10,626 nt of DNA from an uncultured Oscillochloris sp. (GTDB lineage: Bacteria; Chloroflexota; Chloroflexia; Chloroflexales; Chloroflexaceae): NCBI GenBank assembly GCA_903877945.1, contig CAIRFY010000191.1:1-10626 (forward strand). Reading direction: 5' to 3'. The number at the start of each line of letters is the position of its first letter. Positions within the stretch are counted from its first letter, which is position 1. Below are positions 8,235 through 10,626 of the stretch, in pieces. The position numbers were made by a program, and so were the translations under genes. The notes under the pieces are model-generated. The model was given only the letters and a program-made list of their open reading frames with translations, searched no databases and had not been told where the DNA came from.

Positions 8235-9124
8235 CAAGGCCACGTTCCCCGGCGACAGGCCCAGGCGGATGATACGCGGCCACCAAGGCCGGTACGTCGT
8301 ACTGTTCGGGAGTCGTGTTGGTGACCGATATCTGCCAGCCCAGCCGGTCGACCATTATAGCAATCCTCTTGGGGTTGTTGTGTGGAGTCAAGGCTTTAGC
8401 CGGATAAGGCCGCCTAAAGGCTCGACTCCTTTTCATAACCAGTTTAGGATTGTTACACGTGTCCGCGTGGATCAGGGCGGCATCCACCCAGTCCGCAATC
8501 TCGGCGCTGGCGTGGATGGGACGATAGGTGCCCAGATAGCGGCTGCCATGGGCGACGATGTGGCCACGGGTTGGCAGATCCGTCATCTTACTATCGCCGA
8601 CGATCAGGACATCGGGGGTGCCCAGCGCCGCAACCGCCGCGTCATAGGCAGGCACAGAGAGTGGATTATCGCTACGGTTCCCGGCGACCGGCTGACAGCA
8701 GATCGGCAACCCCAAGGGGTCGAGGGTAGCCAGCATCAGTTTGAACGGGCGCAGGTCGGGGCGATGGTCTTTGATCCCGCCATGCTGAAACAGACTCTCA
8801 TCGGCGACATCATCGTGATAGACGCTGACGCTGGTGCTATCGAGCCGCACGGTCTCGGTGGGCAGGCGATACACGCGCACCCAGCGCTGCATCAGCGCCG
8901 TGTCAAGGGTCGCCTGCGTGGTCGGGTCACCGAGCATGGTCAAGATGCTGGCCAAGCGGTCGTCCGTGCAATCCGTATCGCGCAAAGTGATAATCCAGCA
9001 GGGTATTGAGCGTCTGGACGCGATCCGCCGCCCAGTCGCACACCGCGACCATGGTGATGATGCCGAGCAGCAACGGCAGGCTATTGACATGCTCGCTGGT
9101 GAGGGTGATCGGTAGTGGTATCAT
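8235..9124 (-). pseudogene. Transposase remnant, IS1634/DUF4277-type (IS4-like DDE), frameshifted and deleted
   Basis: Reading from the minus-strand ATG at 9124, the N-terminus is MIPLPITLTSEHVNSLPLLL. It jumps quickly to CDWAADRVQTLNTLL, which normally lies tens of residues further on, so part of the N-terminal domain is missing. Near 8991-9001 the frame shifts. The second frame carries ITLRDTDCTDDRL, then VRLDSTSVSVY with the first catalytic Asp, a KDHRPDLRPFKLML block, and LIVGDSKM with the second Asp. After IHADT the usual middle region is gone and a 92-bp miniature element reads through in frame. The family's DRLGWQISVTNTTPEQYD block follows. The third catalytic region survives only as GERG before the terminal repeat. 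Four separate lesions make activity very unlikely. Family placement rests on recalled motifs and not on a search. Confidence 0.8.
8361..8452 (-). mobile_element. 92-bp palindromic miniature element, copy 1 (inside the transposase remnant)
   Basis: The ends are the inverted repeat CAATCCT and AGGATTG. The centre is a strong hairpin at 8385-8428, with 19-nt arms (17 pairing, one of them G-T) and a 6-nt loop. Its reverse complement matches 10504-10595 at 91 of 92 bases. It contains no stop codon in the transposase frame and encodes about 30 residues (NNPKLVMKRSRAF and onward) joined in frame on both sides. No target duplication is visible (flanks ATTATAG and TTACACG). It is too short to encode anything for its own movement and would need a transposase supplied elsewhere. 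Confidence 0.85.
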
Positions 9125-9181
9125 ACCGTCAGGGTAGCACACTCCCGTCCGAACTTGGTACCCCAAATGCGCGAATCATAA

Positions 9182-9300
9182 GTTTCAAAATGGGCACATT
9201 CAGCTTTACTGTCTTGCGATGAGGCGACGAGGCGATGAGGCGCTCCGTATCGCCTCATCGCGTCATCGTTTCGTCGCTGATTGTCACGCTGGTTTGAAAC
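9182..9300. repeat. 119-bp imperfect palindrome at the IS edge
   Basis: The outer arms are GTTTCAAA (9182-9189) and TTTGAAAC (9293-9300), followed inward by a looser match (TTCAGC against GCTGAT). The core is a long stem-loop from 9216 to 9277. In its centre GCGATGAGGCG (9232-9242) pairs perfectly with 9251-9261 around an 8-nt loop. Beyond a few mismatches the stem resumes for about 12 more pairs, including GCGATGAG (9216-9223) against 9270-9277 with one G-T pair. CGATGAGGCG also occurs twice directly (9217-9226 and 9233-9242). The left arm overlaps the IS right terminal repeat. It may be a separate palindromic repeat, or a non-coding edge of the IS. With no gene in 9190-9339, this is the main content of that gap. 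Confidence 0.6.
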
Positions 9301-9339
9301 ATGCCTAAGTAAGCAGACTGACACATCGCGTTATACGAG

Positions 9340-9369
9340 TTGACGCGGTACGCCGATTGACCGTATAAT
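9340..9369 (+). promoter_or_regulatory. Sigma70-type promoter for the SCP2 gene
   Basis: TTGACG (9340-9345) and a perfect TATAAT (9364-9369) are separated by 18 bp. Transcription would start near 9375-9378, leaving a leader of roughly 30 nt that contains the GGAG ribosome binding site. This is the best promoter match in the window. It also rules out the TTG at 9369 as the translation start, because that codon lies in the -10 box. Confidence 0.75.
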
Positions 9370-9394
9370 TGCTATGCACGTACGCGGTAGATAT

Positions 9395-9398
9395 GGAG
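9395..9398 (+). promoter_or_regulatory. Ribosome binding site of the SCP2 gene
   Basis: GGAG lies 6 nt before the ATG at 9405, deciding that start over the upstream in-frame TTG at 9369 and ATG at 9393. Confidence 0.65.
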
Positions 9399-9404
9399 TT
9401 CACG

Positions 9405-9842
9405 ATGGCCTACTTTAAAGACGAATCCGAGTTGCGCCATATTCTCGGCATGCTCTATGATCGCGTCAAGATTGACCCAGCCATCGCGCCGCGCATCCGC
9501 GAAGGAAAGGTCATTGTCCAGTTTCGCTACTCCGAACCGGTTGGGATTGCGACGATCAACGCCGCCGGGCCACCAACCCAGCCAGGTGCTTTCTACGATG
9601 TACTCTGGGGCGATAACACCGGCCTGAAGCCAGATGTCACGATGACCATGAAGGCCGACGTGGCTCACCAGTTCTGGCACGGCAAGGTGAACTTGATGAT
9701 GGCCCTCACGCGGCGTCAGATCATCGCGAAAGGCCCCATCCCCAAGATCCTAAGGCTCCTGCCAGCGGTTGAGCCGGTCTACGCGATCTACCCGGTGATG
9801 CTGCGCGAGATCGGTCGCTCGGATCTGGTCATTACGAAGTAG
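9405..9842 (+). CDS. Stand-alone SCP2 sterol-carrier-type domain protein
   Basis: This is a 145-residue soluble protein made of one SCP2-like domain, which in the family forms a hydrophobic tunnel for a lipid or acyl ligand. An N-terminal helical stretch comes first (YFKDESELRHILGMLYDR, 3-20), then a strand pair (KVIVQFRYSEP, 35-45), then the family's signature order: PDVTMTMKADVAHQFW (76-91), GKVNLMMAL (93-101), and the KGPIPKILRLLP motif (109-120). The C-terminus ends near GRSDLVI. There is no signal peptide or membrane segment, so it should be cytoplasmic. Length is normal for bacterial stand-alone members. It has its own strong promoter at 9340-9369 and may be co-transcribed with the SH3b gene 41 bp downstream. 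The ligand cannot be told from sequence. Confidence 0.88.
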   Translation: MAYFKDESELRHILGMLYDRVKIDPAIAPRIREGKVIVQFRYSEPVGIATINAAGPPTQPGAFYDVLWGDNTGLKPDVTMTMKADVAHQFWHGKVNLMMALTRRQIIAKGPIPKILRLLPAVEPVYAIYPVMLREIGRSDLVITK

Positions 9843-9854
9843 CACGACATAGCG

Positions 9855-9871
9855 GGGGGCCATCTGCCCCC
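9855..9871 (+). terminator. Small GC hairpin between the SCP2 and SH3b genes
   Basis: GGGGGC (9855-9860) pairs with GCCCCC (9866-9871) around a 5-nt loop, 12 bp after the SCP2 stop and 12 bp before the SH3b start. There is no T-run. It could be a weak attenuator, or it could reduce translation of the SH3b gene, for which no clear Shine-Dalgarno sequence is seen. Confidence 0.35.
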
Positions 9872-9883
9872 AAGCCCCAATGC

Positions 9884-10489
9884 ATGCCCAGCAACAGCGA
9901 GATGTACGCACGCGGCGCCACGGACGCCGCGCAAGACGACCTCAATTCCTTCTACTACCAGCACTACTACGACTACCGTAGAGGGTATGACGATGCCCGC
10001 CGACAACAACGGGGCGGGTCGTCTGCGCTCTTGTCTACCTGGCTGCTGCCACTGCTCGCTCTCGTGGGCGTGGCCCTGCTCGGCCTCGTTGTCTTCTGGC
10101 TGCTGATTCTCGGCCCCCGGCCCGTGCCGCCCGCCCTAACGCCCACCTTCGTGAGTACCATCGTTAGTGTCAGTCCCTTCCCGGTCGTTCAGCCAAGCCC
10201 GTCGCCGGTTGCAACCGTCTCCCCCACCGCTCCACCTGTGCTGCGCATCGGCGTGCGCGTTCGTGTGGCGAATGTGGGCGATACGCCGTTACGGGCGCGT
10301 GCCAAGCCCGGCACGGAGCAGTCTAACCGGACAGTGGCGCGTTTCCCGCAGGGTGCTGAGGTCATGATTACCGACGGGCCGGAACCGGCCAATGGGCTGA
10401 TCTGGTGGCGGATCAAGGGGACTGCGGGGGAGGGCTGGAGCGTCGGGAGATCAGCCGAGGGTCTGGTCTTTCTTGAGGTGCTGCCGTAA
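9884..10489 (+). CDS. Single-pass membrane protein with extracytoplasmic SH3b domain
   Basis: This 201-residue protein has three parts. Residues 1-48 form a polar, presumably cytoplasmic head rich in Tyr, Asp, Arg and Gln (YYQHYYDYRRGYDDARRQQR at 24-43). Residues 49-76 are one long hydrophobic helix ending in LLILG. Residues 78-118 are a Pro/Ser/Thr/Val linker typical of wall-spanning tethers. Residues about 121-201 are a bacterial SH3 domain, shown by LRARAKPGTEQSN, VARFPQGAEVMI, the WWRIK strand and GEGWSVG. In the family SH3b domains bind peptidoglycan or other polymers, so a wall- or matrix-sensing or anchoring role is likely. Arg residues just before the helix fit an N-in, C-out topology. 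The start is not well fixed: an in-frame ATG at 9902 is an alternative, and neither has a good ribosome binding site. It probably shares the upstream SCP2 promoter. Confidence 0.85.
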   Translation: MPSNSEMYARGATDAAQDDLNSFYYQHYYDYRRGYDDARRQQRGGSSALLSTWLLPLLALVGVALLGLVVFWLLILGPRPVPPALTPTFVSTIVSVSPFPVVQPSPSPVATVSPTAPPVLRIGVRVRVANVGDTPLRARAKPGTEQSNRTVARFPQGAEVMITDGPEPANGLIWWRIKGTAGEGWSVGRSAEGLVFLEVLP

Positions 10490-10503
10490 CGCTGGTCATA
10501 TAG

Positions 10504-10595
10504 CAATCCTAAATTGGTTATGAAAAGGAGTCGAGCCTTTAGGCGGCCTTATCCGGCTAAAGCCTTGACTCCACACAACAACCCCAAGAGGATTG
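10504..10595 (+). mobile_element. 92-bp palindromic miniature element, copy 2
   Basis: This copy starts 14 bp after the SH3b stop codon. It is the reverse complement of the copy at 8361-8452 with a single difference (AAATTGG here, AAACTGG there). Here the terminal repeats extend to 8 bp (GCAATCCT at 10503-10510 and AGGATTGC at 10589-10596). The central hairpin pairs 10528-10546 with 10553-10571 around CCTTAT, which could also act as a 3' stem-loop for the SH3b transcript. The flanks (CATATAG and GCTCTG) show no target duplication. Confidence 0.85.
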
Positions 10596-10626
10596 CGCTC
10601 TGTCTGGTTGAACGTGGCCGCGAAGC

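Larger units (their letters stand above)
8209..9189 (-). mobile_element. Decayed insertion sequence with readable terminal inverted repeats
   Basis: The element is bounded by 26-bp inverted repeats at 8209-8234 and 9164-9189 that match at 24 of 26 positions (shared core ATGCGCGAAT). Between them lies a minus-strand transposase remnant. The whole element is 981 bp and includes a 92-bp miniature element, so only about 890 bp is its own. That is well short of the 1.5-2 kb usual for elements with this kind of transposase. The inner edge of the left repeat directly abuts the broken 3' part of the transposase, so the transposase C-terminus has been lost while the terminal repeat was kept. No convincing target duplication is visible. 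Confidence 0.75.

Noticed and set aside
8354..8459. TA target duplication around miniature element copy 1
   Set aside because: TA can be found on both sides only by stretching the ends differently, and copy 2 has no matching TA, so no target duplication can be claimed.
8985..9005. Programmed frameshift in the transposase
   Set aside because: No slippery heptamer is evident, and the gene also carries large deletions and an insertion, so ordinary decay explains it.
8269..9009. 246-codon plus-strand frame across the IS remnant
   Set aside because: It runs antisense to clear transposase motifs (LDSTSVSVY, KDHRPDL, VGDSKM), so it is a shadow.
9213..9277. Possible CRISPR or short tandem array from the repeated GATGAGGCG words
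   Set aside because: There are only two direct copies 16 bp apart plus inverted partners. The pattern is a hairpin and not regular repeats with spacers.

Overview
The window is GC-rich bacterial DNA. Gene content suggests an environmental bacterium, most likely of the Chloroflexota: a very large secreted multicopper oxidase with fibronectin repeats, a membrane-anchored SH3b protein with a Tyr/Arg/Asp-rich cytoplasmic head, a short stand-alone SCP2 protein, and several palindromic or miniature repeats. That assignment is inference from style and gene families. No marker gene or RNA gene is present to confirm it.

Layout. (1) 1-7086, + strand: one giant gene for a multicopper oxidase of about 2,360 residues. 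It has a short signal-like N-terminus, a Gly/Ser-Gly-Tyr repeat module, a complete copper oxidase core with all four copper-ligand motifs, and 13 fibronectin type III-like repeats. Its true start may lie left of the window. It is followed by two GC-rich hairpins (7098-7131 and 7148-7175), the second looking like a terminator. (2) 7202-7321: a nested palindromic repeat of 120 bp occupying the space just before the next gene. (3) 7344-8153, +: a two-pass membrane protein with a GIDE-like extracytoplasmic domain. (4) 8209-9189: a decayed insertion sequence, minus strand, of the IS1634/DUF4277-type transposase group. Its 26-bp terminal inverted repeats (24/26) are still readable, but the transposase has internal deletions, a frameshift and a 92-bp miniature element inside it. 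(5) 9182-9300: a long imperfect palindrome overlapping the outer edge of the IS. (6) 9340-9842, +: a near-consensus sigma70 promoter and an SCP2-domain protein. (7) 9884-10489, +: a single-pass membrane protein with an extracytoplasmic SH3b domain, 41 bp downstream and possibly co-transcribed. (8) 10504-10595: a second copy of the 92-bp element, inverted relative to the first and identical at 91 of 92 bases.

Functionally the intact genes point to the cell surface: a secreted or surface-attached metal or phenol oxidase on a long fibronectin stalk, a membrane GIDE-like protein, and a membrane SH3b protein that probably contacts the wall or matrix. The SCP2 protein probably binds a lipid or hydrophobic ligand in the cytoplasm. 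No pathway link between them can be shown here. The most unusual part is the density of palindromic and miniature mobile DNA in 7.1-10.6 kb, particularly the near-identical inverted 92-bp pair that brackets the SCP2-SH3b genes and sits in frame inside the transposase remnant.
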